DNA from: Deltaproteobacteria bacterium
GTDB taxonomy: Bacteria > Desulfobacterota > Syntrophorhabdia > Syntrophorhabdales > Syntrophorhabdaceae
DNA length: 32,110 nt
Reading direction: 5' to 3'
Assembly: GCA_029777945.1 (NCBI GenBank)
Contig: JAKORG010000011.1
Location: 1-32,110, forward strand
The notes beneath the pieces were generated by a model, which searched no databases, was not told where the DNA came from, and saw nothing but the letters and a program-made list of their open reading frames with translations. This document shows positions 1 through 7,695 of this stretch, piece after piece; position 1 is the first letter of the stretch; the number at the start of each line of letters is the position of its first letter. The position numbers and the translations under genes were made by a program.

Positions 1-64
1 AACCTCCGAAGGCTGCGCCAACAGATTTACAGTCTGCCCCCTTTGGCCACTCGGGAACCTCTCC
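1..64 (-). tRNA. tRNA-Tyr (GTA), 3' end cut by window edge
   Basis: The reverse strand reads a 5' acceptor half GGAGAGG at 64-58, a D arm, an anticodon loop with GTA, and the start of a long variable arm typical of class II tRNA-Tyr. About 20 bases (T arm and 3' acceptor) lie beyond position 1. It follows tRNA-Thr after a single base, so both come from one precursor. Confidence 0.9.
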
Positions 65-65
65 A

Positions 66-141
66 TGGAGCTGGTGATGGGACTCGAACCCGCAACCTGC
101 TGATTACAAGTCAGCTGCTCTGCCGATTGAGCTACACCAGC
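66..141 (-). tRNA. tRNA-Thr (TGT) with encoded CCA
   Basis: The reverse strand folds into a full 76-base cloverleaf: acceptor GCTGGTG pairs with CACCAGC, the anticodon loop is CTTGTAA (TGT, reading ACA), the T loop is TTCGAGT, and CCA is encoded at 68-66. It is the first gene of a tRNA operon that continues out of the window. The Thr(TGT)-Tyr(GTA) order matches thrU-tyrU of the E. coli thrU-tyrU-glyT-thrT-tufB cluster, so glycine and threonine tRNAs and tuf may lie just outside (inference). Confidence 0.96.
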
Positions 142-217
142 TTAAATAGTTATTTTAATACAAGACTACTATAAAAAGCAATAGTTTGATAAATTTTTTT
201 ATTTTTTCAGCGCTTTT

Positions 218-246
218 ATTATACATATAAATTGCCTTGTTGACAA
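218..246 (-). promoter_or_regulatory. sigma-70 promoter of the tRNA-Thr/Tyr operon
   Basis: On the reverse strand TTGTCA (246-241), a 17-base spacer and TATAAT (223-218) form a near-consensus promoter. The bases after the -10 run AAAAGCGC, a GC-containing discriminator such as is common at stringently controlled stable-RNA promoters. Predicted start is near 211, giving a leader of about 70 bases. Its -35 box overlaps that of plsY on the other strand. Confidence 0.6.
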
Positions 247-268
247 GAATAATTACATTGCATATTAT
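240..268 (+). promoter_or_regulatory. sigma-70 promoter of plsY
   Basis: TTGACA (240-245), a 17-base spacer and TATTAT (263-268). Transcription would be expected to start about seven bases after the -10, at or next to the ATG at 275, so the message would be leaderless or nearly so. No Shine-Dalgarno sequence lies before that ATG. Confidence 0.6.
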
Positions 269-274
269 AAAAAA

Positions 275-859
275 ATGATAATTTATCCCTTTTACGCTAT
301 TCTGGCATATCTTATCGGTTCTATACCTGTGGGAATAATCCTGTCCAAATTTAAAGGAAAAGATCCCCGGCAGGTTGGAAGTGGTAATATAGGTGCAACG
401 AATGTTATGAGAACAGCAGGGAAATTGATGGGTGCCTTGACACTGATCGGAGACACTGCAAAGGGTTTTTTGCCAGTTTTTTTTATCCAATATGGAGAAA
501 AAAATATGGTCTTGACTGCTTTTATTGGTTTTGCTGTTTTTATTGGCCATCTTTATCCGATTTATTTGAAATTTAGGGGTGGCAAAGGTGTTGCTACTGC
601 CCTTGGTGTTTATATTGCCCTAACCCCCCTTGCCGTTTTAATAGATGTTTTAATTTTCGTTCTTGTAGTTTTAAAATGGCGATACGTATCCCTCGGTTCA
701 TTAATTGCCACATGTGCGATGCCCATAATCTTACTTTTTTTGAAAATGCCATCTGAATTTGTTTCCCTTTCTGTTTTGATAGGTATATTTATTTTTTTAA
801 AGCATAGTGAAAACATCAAACGCCTTAAAAACGGCACCGAAAACAGGGTTAAAATCTAA
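275..859 (+). CDS. plsY: Acyl-phosphate glycerol-3-phosphate acyltransferase PlsY
   Basis: PlsY is the inner-membrane enzyme that moves an acyl group from acyl-phosphate to glycerol-3-phosphate, the first step of phospholipid synthesis in most bacteria. The 194-residue product is of normal family size and very hydrophobic, with several membrane helices. The family motifs are visible: GSIPVG at 15-20, GSGNIGATN at 35-43, RGGKGVAT at 101-108 and a C-terminal KHSENIKRLKNGTE around 176-189. The start must be the ATG at 275, because conserved motif 1 begins only 14 residues later and no other Met precedes it. There is no ribosome-binding site, and the promoter sits directly upstream, so a leaderless message is likely. 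It converges on the adenine deaminase homologue with only 10 bases between them. Confidence 0.95.
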   Translation: MIIYPFYAILAYLIGSIPVGIILSKFKGKDPRQVGSGNIGATNVMRTAGKLMGALTLIGDTAKGFLPVFFIQYGEKNMVLTAFIGFAVFIGHLYPIYLKFRGGKGVATALGVYIALTPLAVLIDVLIFVLVVLKWRYVSLGSLIATCAMPIILLFLKMPSEFVSLSVLIGIFIFLKHSENIKRLKNGTENRVKI

Positions 860-869
860 GCTTTTGGCT

Positions 870-2462
870 CTATAAAAATATAGAAACGAGTTTTTTACTC
901 TTTATATCCACAATGCCTTTATCTGTGATGCGAAGAAAAGGAAGCCCTGTAAAGGGTATGGTCTGTATGGTCAGAAAAGGCCTTTCAAAATTAGATCCAA
1001 TAACCTTTAATTTTGCTGAAAATTCAAGGGTTTTATCCCTTACCTCCTCTATGCTGTTTAATGGTATTGTTCCAAACACAGGCATGGGAAATTCATAGAT
1101 AACCTCACCGTTTTTTACAATGACAGCCCCACCTTGAATCCTTTTTAATGTTTTTACTGCCTCTGCCATATCCTTTTCATCGCTTCCAATGACGAGAATA
1201 TTGCACGTATCCCATATAATGGTTGTTGCAATGGCACCGTTTTTAATCCCCGTGCCCTTAATAAAACCTTTTCCAAATTGATAAGGCTTAGTTTTGTTTA
1301 TCACTGCGATAGGTATGATGTCGTTTTCTAAATCCTTTTCTAAAAAACCATTTTTTGACACTAACTTTGTAACCACTTCCTTTGTGATCGTCTGAGTTGA
1401 AATCTCTATAACCCTTATTCTATGTTCTCCTATTTCGGCCTTTATTAGAAAATCTTCTGGCTTGTAATCTCCTATTGTTATGGTATGCTTTAATGCCTCT
1501 GGATAATTATAAGGCTTTAATGTTTTTAAGAATTTGTTTTCTGCAAAGACTATCTCCCCATTCACCATAACCTTTTCAATGGATAGCTGCTTTAGGTCTT
1601 TTAAAAAGATTATATCTGCATACCTCAAAGGTGCTATGGCGCCTAAAAATCTCAATCTGTGATAATCAGCAGGATTTATAGTAGCCATCTTTATGGCATC
1701 AAAAAATGAAAAACCGCATTCTATGGCCTTTTTTACAACTGCGTCCATATATCCCTCCTCACAGAGCATTACCGCATCGAATACGTCAGATACAAGTATC
1801 AGTCGCCTTTTATCTATATCCATATCTGCCAGCCTTGACAGTTCTTTTAACTCCCTTCTTACCCATCCTTCTCTTATCATCACATACACGCCATTTTTTA
1901 TCTTTTCTACAGCCTCATTGGCATTTACCGATTCATGACATGATGTGATACCTGTAATGAGATATTCATTTAGCCTTTGACCTTTAGCACCGGATGAGTG
2001 ACCATCGAGGGCTTTGTTTAAGGATATGGCCCATGCAGCCTGCTCCAAAACCCTTTCATCCCCATCTACCACACTTATCCAGTATGCCTCTCCAATTCCG
2101 AGAAAATCCTTTCTTTTTAAGATTTTTTTAAACTCATCCAGTGTTATTCCTACAGACTCTTCCATCTCTGGGAGGGGTGGTGTTAATGGCGGTGCAACAA
2201 AAAAACATCTTAATGGATAACCCTTTGTGCTTTTAATATAACTTTCAATGCCTTTGAAACCGCTGGCATTCGCTATATTTGCACACTCTGTTATGACAGT
2301 CGTTGTCCCGCCTCTTATGGAATAAGGAACGAATTCGTAGAAGGGATACATACTGTCAACATGTGTATGGGCATCGATAAACCCGGGGCATAAAAAAAGA
2401 CCTTTTGCATCTATAATTTCTGGGTCTCCGCAGAATTGGTTGTTTTTGTCTGAGATAGACAC
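870..2462 (-). CDS. ade: Adenine deaminase-like amidohydrolase, main reading frame after an in-frame stop
   Basis: This frame encodes 530 residues resembling adenine deaminase (adenine to hypoxanthine plus ammonia), a metal-dependent amidohydrolase. PGFIDAHTHVDS carries the HxH metal ligands, and GIGEAYW, DGHSSGAKGQRLNEYL, SCHES, VMIREG and MATINPADY are diagnostic of the family. The GTG at 2462 is only the first start after an in-frame TAG (2468-2466). Reading upstream in the same frame gives 47 more codons from an ATG at 2609 with a strong AAGGAG site, which restores the usual length of about 579 residues. Some family motifs look altered: the segment that is normally DPHEIAN reads ECANIAN, and the C-terminal SHDSHN segment reads IIWDTCNI. 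It may therefore be a pseudogene, a changed-function homologue, or contain a sequencing error. It is the last gene of the DUF39 operon and ends in TAG. Confidence 0.75.
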   Translation of the reverse strand: MSISDKNNQFCGDPEIIDAKGLFLCPGFIDAHTHVDSMYPFYEFVPYSIRGGTTTVITECANIANASGFKGIESYIKSTKGYPLRCFFVAPPLTPPLPEMEESVGITLDEFKKILKRKDFLGIGEAYWISVVDGDERVLEQAAWAISLNKALDGHSSGAKGQRLNEYLITGITSCHESVNANEAVEKIKNGVYVMIREGWVRRELKELSRLADMDIDKRRLILVSDVFDAVMLCEEGYMDAVVKKAIECGFSFFDAIKMATINPADYHRLRFLGAIAPLRYADIIFLKDLKQLSIEKVMVNGEIVFAENKFLKTLKPYNYPEALKHTITIGDYKPEDFLIKAEIGEHRIRVIEISTQTITKEVVTKLVSKNGFLEKDLENDIIPIAVINKTKPYQFGKGFIKGTGIKNGAIATTIIWDTCNILVIGSDEKDMAEAVKTLKRIQGGAVIVKNGEVIYEFPMPVFGTIPLNSIEEVRDKTLEFSAKLKVIGSNFERPFLTIQTIPFTGLPFLRITDKGIVDIKSKKLVSIFL

Positions 2463-2465
2463 AAT

Positions 2466-2609
2466 CTATCCATCTTTTATTGTGATTGATACATCCTCAT
2501 CTATTGTATTCGTAAACACATTTATGACATTGGCGTTTTTTATAACTGTATCAGGGGGTATAATACCTTTGCAAACGTTGAGAAGCTTTTTTAGTGTCTT
2601 TCCAGTCAT
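2466..2609 (-). pseudogene. ade: N-terminal fragment of the adenine deaminase homologue, ended by amber codon
   Basis: From the ATG at 2609, preceded by AAGGAG at a good distance, 47 sense codons are followed by TAG at 2468-2466. The peptide includes VIKNANVINVFTNTIDEDVS, which is the standard N-terminal beta-sandwich strand pair of adenine deaminases, and ends IKDG where family members continue with one residue and then an IxxI strand. The stop is in phase with the 530-residue frame beginning at 2462. One base change (for example to AAG, CAG, GAG or TGG) would restore a full-length gene. Confidence 0.7.
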
Positions 2610-2635
2610 TTGTCACTCCTTAAAATTTTTATATT

Positions 2636-3622
2636 TCATATTTTAATTTGTTCCAAATATTCAAAAATGTCTGCCTTTAATGGGCACTCTAAAATTTCAA
2701 CATCATCTATACTTATGGTAATCTTTTCTTCCTTTATCTTACTATAATGACCTATTATGTTTGCCGTAAGTTTGATGACCCACTGATTGATGTCGCCTTT
2801 TATAAGGGCAGATGGACCGGGAAAATTAAAAGGGGTAACAGATGTAAATCCTTCTTTAAGCAATAAGAGCTTTTCGTTTTCCCCTTTGTCCCTACCCACA
2901 ATTATTTTAGTTTTTTCATCAACCCTGAAGTGCCTACCTATGGTTAGAAGTTCAATGTCGGTCATGGTTATATTGCTTTGGTATTTTATCAGGTCTTTAA
3001 ATTTTTTTGAAAATATAGGGTCTGTCAAAAGACACCCTCCACCGGGAAGGCTAAACTCTTTTAAATTGTAATTTTGAACCATTGCAAATTGAACTTCCCT
3101 TGACCTTCCTGCAATGTCGAGTAGTTTTGACCGGTCTATCTGGCCTTTTTGTTCTGGAATGGTGGGAGGGAAGAGTTTTGCAGAAAGGGGTCTTAATATC
3201 AAACCCTTTAAACCGCTTTTCTTTTCTATGAGATTTATCGCATCTTTCCTTTGTGACATAGGTCTTTGGCCGAGAACCTCTCCTGTAATTAAAAATTCAG
3301 CACCTTCTTCGAGCATAACCTCTTTTGCCTTTTTTAACATGTAAATCCTGCAATCTATACATGGATTCATATTTTTTCCGTATCCGTGGGAAGGGTTCAT
3401 AATCAAATCGATATAGTCCATGCCCTTTTCTATTATTATCAATTTTATACCGAGCTCTTCAGCACTTTTTTTTGCCATAAGGCCTCTTTGTGATTTCATT
3501 TTGTTTTGAAACACAGATGTAAAGTGAAGCCCAATTACTTCAATGCCTTGATCCATTATTAGTTTTGTGGAAACGACACTATCTAATCCGCCTGAAATCA
3601 ACGAAATTGCCTTTGTTTTCAT
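2636..3622 (-). CDS. PP-loop ATPase resembling tRNA 2-/4-thiouridine synthases (MnmA/ThiI type)
   Basis: A 328-residue cytoplasmic protein with an N-terminal PP-loop signature SGGLDS at 10-15, which in this superfamily binds ATP to adenylate a tRNA base before sulfur insertion. Cysteine pair C88/C91 in NPCIDC and C197 in PGGGCLL are placed like the catalytic cysteines of thiouridylases. The C-terminal third (IGRHFRVDEKTKIIVGRDKGEN) does not look like the ThiI THUMP or MnmA barrel and slightly resembles an NFACT-R RNA-binding domain; that part is uncertain. It lies 25 bases after the DUF39 gene and 26 before the deaminase gene, in one operon. No clear ribosome-binding site precedes the ATG. 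The DUF39 neighbour suggests a sulfur-transfer role, but the exact target is unknown. Confidence 0.75.
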   Translation of the reverse strand: MKTKAISLISGGLDSVVSTKLIMDQGIEVIGLHFTSVFQNKMKSQRGLMAKKSAEELGIKLIIIEKGMDYIDLIMNPSHGYGKNMNPCIDCRIYMLKKAKEVMLEEGAEFLITGEVLGQRPMSQRKDAINLIEKKSGLKGLILRPLSAKLFPPTIPEQKGQIDRSKLLDIAGRSREVQFAMVQNYNLKEFSLPGGGCLLTDPIFSKKFKDLIKYQSNITMTDIELLTIGRHFRVDEKTKIIVGRDKGENEKLLLLKEGFTSVTPFNFPGPSALIKGDINQWVIKLTANIIGHYSKIKEEKITISIDDVEILECPLKADIFEYLEQIKI

Positions 3623-3647
3623 AATGGTAGATTTTAAACCTTTGGGC

Positions 3648-4862
3648 TTATGTATTATTGTTCAAGGTTCTTATTTCAAGGGTGTTCATCTTTATATTTG
3701 AATCTATCCCCGGTAATGGGGCAACAGGGTTTGTAAGTAAAAAGTTCTCTGAAAGTATCCAATTTTTTAATATCTTTGCAATTTCCCGGGCCTTTGGATA
3801 ACTTGAAATTGGAAAGGTAGGGACCTCTTTACCGTTTATTGTTATCTTCCCGGATTTAAGCTGGGCATAGTTTACCTCGCACAGACTTACCGGATTTCTG
3901 TTAGGATAGTCGCTTCCGTAATCAACGACCTGTGCCCAGTAATCCTCATCACTTCTTGAAGTAAAATATGCCATCTCTTCATCTATAATGGGAATGGGTA
4001 TTCCGAGACCCACAAACATCGTTGCTCCGTATCCGATGAAGCTCGCACCCTTTAAAAAGTCAGGACTCATATGTTTTGCATCGCCAATTACAGCAAGGGT
4101 TCCTGCACCAGCCCTTGGTATTCCATCGGGGCTTCTTGGCACGCAGGGATTATGCTGTGTGCCATACCATGAGACATAACCAATACCACCGCCTAAAAAG
4201 ATCTTTGTGCCAATACCGATTGTTCTATATTTAGGGTCTTTTAAAAGAGGAGATAGTTGACCGGCACTACAATAATTTGCACTGTTTAAATTTGGTTTGA
4301 TGATACCCATATAAGTATATATAATACGATTGCTCAGGTTCACTGCTACATTATAATTTTGATAGCCGTTTCGAGGATTAAAAAGATATGCTTCGTTTAC
4401 ATTGTATTTATTAATATAAGTCTCGATCTTCTTTTTAGGATAGCAGTCTGTGCCATAAGCAGTGGCTACGAGCTTTATATCTTTCCCTGCTACAAATTCT
4501 TCTATTACATGGCCGCCACCATATTTAAATGCGCCCGGATAAACCATATTTTTAGGGTCATCTTCAGGTAGTGCCGTTGCTCCAATATATATATCTACAG
4601 CAGCAATACCACAATAAGCAGGAACATCGTTTAGCAAGCATTTGCCACCGCCTATCTTTATCCTCGGTTTAGAGTGTCCTACATTTAAAAACATTCCGCT
4701 ACTACACATAGGCCCAAACGTGCCTGTTGTAACCACATCCACGTATTCTGATGCCTTTTTTGTTCCTTTTTCTTTTACAATGTCTATCATTTCCTCTGCA
4801 GTTAAAACAACGGCCTTGCCCTTTTTAATCTTTTCGTTTATTTCATCTATTGTCTTCAACAT
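3648..4862 (-). CDS. DUF39 homocysteine biosynthesis protein
   Basis: A 404-residue member of the DUF39 (COG1900) family, which in methanogens and sulfate reducers is implicated in making homocysteine from aspartate semialdehyde and a sulfur donor. Recognisable family stretches are TTGTFGPMCSSGMFLNVGHS near the N-terminus, the GGGKCLLNDVPAYCG block, FLGGGIGYVSWYGTQHNP and SYPKAREIAKILK. Conserved cysteines occur in the first two blocks. The ATG at 4862 is chosen because GAGGAGG precedes it at the right distance; a GTG at 4886 would add eight residues but lies upstream of that site. Many homologues carry C-terminal CBS or ferredoxin domains; this one stops after the core, and no ferredoxin/NIL partner is adjacent. 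First gene of a three-gene operon. Confidence 0.88.
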   Translation of the reverse strand: MLKTIDEINEKIKKGKAVVLTAEEMIDIVKEKGTKKASEYVDVVTTGTFGPMCSSGMFLNVGHSKPRIKIGGGKCLLNDVPAYCGIAAVDIYIGATALPEDDPKNMVYPGAFKYGGGHVIEEFVAGKDIKLVATAYGTDCYPKKKIETYINKYNVNEAYLFNPRNGYQNYNVAVNLSNRIIYTYMGIIKPNLNSANYCSAGQLSPLLKDPKYRTIGIGTKIFLGGGIGYVSWYGTQHNPCVPRSPDGIPRAGAGTLAVIGDAKHMSPDFLKGASFIGYGATMFVGLGIPIPIIDEEMAYFTSRSDEDYWAQVVDYGSDYPNRNPVSLCEVNYAQLKSGKITINGKEVPTFPISSYPKAREIAKILKNWILSENFLLTNPVAPLPGIDSNIKMNTLEIRTLNNNT

Positions 4863-4946
4863 TACCTCCTCTTCATTGAGTAACACACAATTTTATCACC
4901 GTAAGTTAATAAAATCTATAGTAATCAATATTAAAGCTAAAACCTC

Positions 4947-4976
4947 TTGTTTAATATTTGCAGGGTATGGTATAAA
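4947..4976 (+). promoter_or_regulatory. Probable promoter of tRNA-Ser
   Basis: TTGTTT (4947-4952), an 18-base spacer and an extended -10 TGG-TATAAA (4968-4976). The tRNA starts nine bases later, so the 5' leader would be only one or two bases. The -35 box is a weak match. Confidence 0.4.
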
Positions 4977-4984
4977 AGAAGTAG

Positions 4985-5075
4985 GGAGAGATGTCCGAGA
5001 GGCCGAAGGAGCACGACTGGAAATCGTGTGTTCCGCCACAAAGCGGGACCGAGGGTTCAAATCCCTCTCTCTCCG
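4985..5075 (+). tRNA. tRNA-Ser (GGA)
   Basis: A 91-base class II tRNA. The acceptor GGAGAGA pairs with TCTCTCC, the anticodon loop is CTGGAAA (GGA, reading TCC/TCT), a long variable arm is present, and the T arm is GAGGG/CCCTC around TTCAAAT. The discriminator is G, as expected for serine. CCA is not encoded; the gene is followed directly by a run of five T. Confidence 0.96.
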
Positions 5076-5289
5076 TTTTTCATTAGACATATTAAATTAT
5101 TACGAGTTCTAAGCAGTTTTTAAACAGTTATTTAGTATGGTTTTGCAGTGTAAGGATTGATGGTATATCCGTTGTAATCCGCAATCTCACATCATTGGCG
5201 CTGACAATTGAAACACAGGCGTCAAACCTTTTAGATCCTGCATCGATCCTTGATAAAAAGGTGAGGTGGTTTCAGACAAACAATTATTC

Positions 5290-7695
5290 CTAATGTCCCA
5301 TTACTATATCATTTTCCACCATCTCCCAGACGCCGCAGGGACATACATTCGCACAGAAACCGCAACCAATGCACCTTTTATCATCCACTGTGTATTCGTA
5401 TGTGCCGTCTTCGTATTCAACCCTATTTATTGCATTAAAATAACATGTAACCTCACATACGTGGCAGTCCCTACATGTGCCACAGGACATGCACCTTGTG
5501 GCCTCTGAAACAGGGTCTGAATAACAAGACAAGTCTATCCCGTAGTATTGACTTTTTATCCTCCCATAGGGTATTACGTCTTTTCTTTCATAGGAATAAG
5601 GGGCAGATGTGAGTCTGGAATGGATATACTGGGATATAAGTCTTCCCTGACCTATGGCGTGGGTTACAAGACCAAGGCCTGTTACATCACCTATGGCATA
5701 TACCTTTGGATCAGAGGTCTCGTAGAATTCGTTCACCACAATCCAGCCATTCTCTGAATGAACGGAAGGTGGTATAAAATCAAGTACAGGCATATCACCT
5801 ATTGCCACAATCAGAAGATGGGCATCCATGGATGTGCCGTCTTTGAAATGTACCTTTTTTTCATGAGCGTCGTATCTATCCACCATCTTTGGCCAGATGA
5901 TCTTTGTGCCTTTTTTCTTGGCGAGATCAAGCTCCTTACCTGATGCAGCAGGTTTCTGTATGTCTATGGCAATAACCTCTTTTGCCCCATATATATAAGC
6001 CTCTGATGCCACATCCATACCCACATTCCCAGCACCTATTACAACCACATGTCTATCCTTTAAATCAGGTATTTTCCCTTCATTTATGGACCTCAAAAAA
6101 TCATAGGCAGATATGGCGTGTTCGTAACCAGGGAATGTAAGCATCCTTGGTTTATGGGCGCCACAGGCTATAACAACTATATTGTTTTCCCTGTATAGCC
6201 TCTGGAAACCTTCCTTTGTTATCCTGCAATTTAGATGTATTTCTATTTCCTTATCTTTGAAGCGCCCTATCTCCTTTTTCAACACCTCATGGGAGAGCCT
6301 GTGTTTTGGTATACACTGCCCTATCTTACCTCCCAGGTCTTCGTGGGCCTCATAAATGCTTACCTTATGACCCTTTAACATGAGCTGCCAGGCAACACTC
6401 ATACCAGCAGGACCACCTCCTATAACAGCGACCCTTTTCCCTGTTGATGCTTTAGTTTTTGGTGGTGGGGTATTAAGATTTAATTTCCCCAGCATATCTA
6501 TATTTAATGGTCTGTTGTGGTTTCCCCTTGTACAGGCATCCATGCATAGATTAGGGCATATTTCACCACAGACTGTCTGTGGAAGGGGTGAATATTGCAT
6601 CATAAGCTCTATTGCCTCGTTTAACCTTCCTTCCCTTATGAGCCTTGTCCTTTTATGTGTTGGGATTTGGGTTGGGCAGGCATATGCGCAGGGCGGTAGG
6701 TATCTCTCATTTGACCATATAGGCCTTTGTCTTCTAAACTCCCCTGTGGCTATGTATGGTATTACGCTCCATCTGTCATGGTCAATATATTCTGCGAATA
6801 GACCTCCATTACCTACTTCCTTTTCCCAGATGTCTTTACGGAAATCAGTAATAGATAAGACAAATCGTCTTTTTGACTGTCTCTCCTTGAGTGTATAGGG
6901 GATGAATTTTTTCCATTCAATGGGGTTGCGGGTAAGTTCCTCGTAGTAAGACATCCTGTTGATTGAGGTAAGAAATGAAACCATATTTGTTTTCAGCCAT
7001 TCCCAGTCCTGTTCAGAAATGTCAAGGAGTTTTACATCTTTCTCGCTGAAGGCCTGAACCCTCCCTCTGAAGTATATTATACCATCTATCATGCCTACAC
7101 ATGGTCTATATCCCAGTATATTGTCGGGGTTTCTCGGTTCTACACCGCAGACCACAGAGATCCCGCCTGCCTTGAATTCTGCAAAGCTGTCACCTACATC
7201 CCTGAAATACCAGGACTGGGGCGGATCGAACCGTGGATTATGCTTTGTGAGGGTATCGCACCTTGCGCCACCGCCTCCCTGGACGTAGAGTATGCCCTGG
7301 GCTGCTGCATTGAATGCACCGTTTGTTACATCACCGAGGATAGTAATCTTTGCCCCGCAGTTTAGCCACCCCACATCGTCTGACGCTGAATTCAAAACAA
7401 TGATTTCAGTCCCGGGCATACCCATGGAACCACACCTCTGGCCAACAGGACCACGGACAATGACCTTTATTGCCTCTTCCTTAGGCCATATCCTCCCACC
7501 TATACCGTGCTGACCATCGGCCTCGATGTGGAGTATCCTCGCACCATCTTCTACTGCCTTTTGTATCAATTCCTCGAGGTCCTTAGAGGGGATCCTTCTA
7601 TCCTCTATAAAACCATGGATGAGGACGGTTCTGTCATCAATCCACTCGATAATATTCGAATCTTTAATAAAAGGGCTAATTCTTTCAGCATACAT
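5290..7695 (-). CDS. gltD: Glutamate synthase fusion: GltB GXGXG domain + GltD-like NADPH oxidoreductase + ferredoxin
   Basis: An 801-residue fusion acting in the glutamate synthase complex. Residues 1-240 are the right-handed GXGXG helix domain normally at the C-terminus of GltB. From about 330 comes a GltD-type module: cysteines 336, 340, 376, 380, 384 and 388 for [4Fe-4S], FAD motif GGGPAG at 426-431 and NAD(P)H motif GAGNVG at 554-559. Residues 735-790 form a cysteine-rich ferredoxin (C735, 738, 741, 744, 747, 751, then 775, 778, 781, 785, 787). It would feed electrons from NAD(P)H or ferredoxin to the FMN subunit. The start overlaps the end of the upstream gene by 11 bases, showing tight coupling. 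Archaeal-type split glutamate synthases usually keep the GXGXG domain as a separate small protein, so the fusion is notable. Confidence 0.9.
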   Translation of the reverse strand: MYAERISPFIKDSNIIEWIDDRTVLIHGFIEDRRIPSKDLEELIQKAVEDGARILHIEADGQHGIGGRIWPKEEAIKVIVRGPVGQRCGSMGMPGTEIIVLNSASDDVGWLNCGAKITILGDVTNGAFNAAAQGILYVQGGGGARCDTLTKHNPRFDPPQSWYFRDVGDSFAEFKAGGISVVCGVEPRNPDNILGYRPCVGMIDGIIYFRGRVQAFSEKDVKLLDISEQDWEWLKTNMVSFLTSINRMSYYEELTRNPIEWKKFIPYTLKERQSKRRFVLSITDFRKDIWEKEVGNGGLFAEYIDHDRWSVIPYIATGEFRRQRPIWSNERYLPPCAYACPTQIPTHKRTRLIREGRLNEAIELMMQYSPLPQTVCGEICPNLCMDACTRGNHNRPLNIDMLGKLNLNTPPPKTKASTGKRVAVIGGGPAGMSVAWQLMLKGHKVSIYEAHEDLGGKIGQCIPKHRLSHEVLKKEIGRFKDKEIEIHLNCRITKEGFQRLYRENNIVVIACGAHKPRMLTFPGYEHAISAYDFLRSINEGKIPDLKDRHVVVIGAGNVGMDVASEAYIYGAKEVIAIDIQKPAASGKELDLAKKKGTKIIWPKMVDRYDAHEKKVHFKDGTSMDAHLLIVAIGDMPVLDFIPPSVHSENGWIVVNEFYETSDPKVYAIGDVTGLGLVTHAIGQGRLISQYIHSRLTSAPYSYERKDVIPYGRIKSQYYGIDLSCYSDPVSEATRCMSCGTCRDCHVCEVTCYFNAINRVEYEDGTYEYTVDDKRCIGCGFCANVCPCGVWEMVENDIVMGH

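Noticed and set aside
870-883. CTATA-AAAA-TATAG hairpin between plsY and the deaminase gene as a terminator
   Set aside because: An all-AT five-base stem is too weak to support termination.
2463-2468. Pyrrolysine or general TAG recoding as the reason for the amber codon
   Set aside because: Several genes here end in TAG (carB, hisHF, gltD, the small protein), and no Pyl genes are in view; adenine deaminase is not a known Pyl protein.
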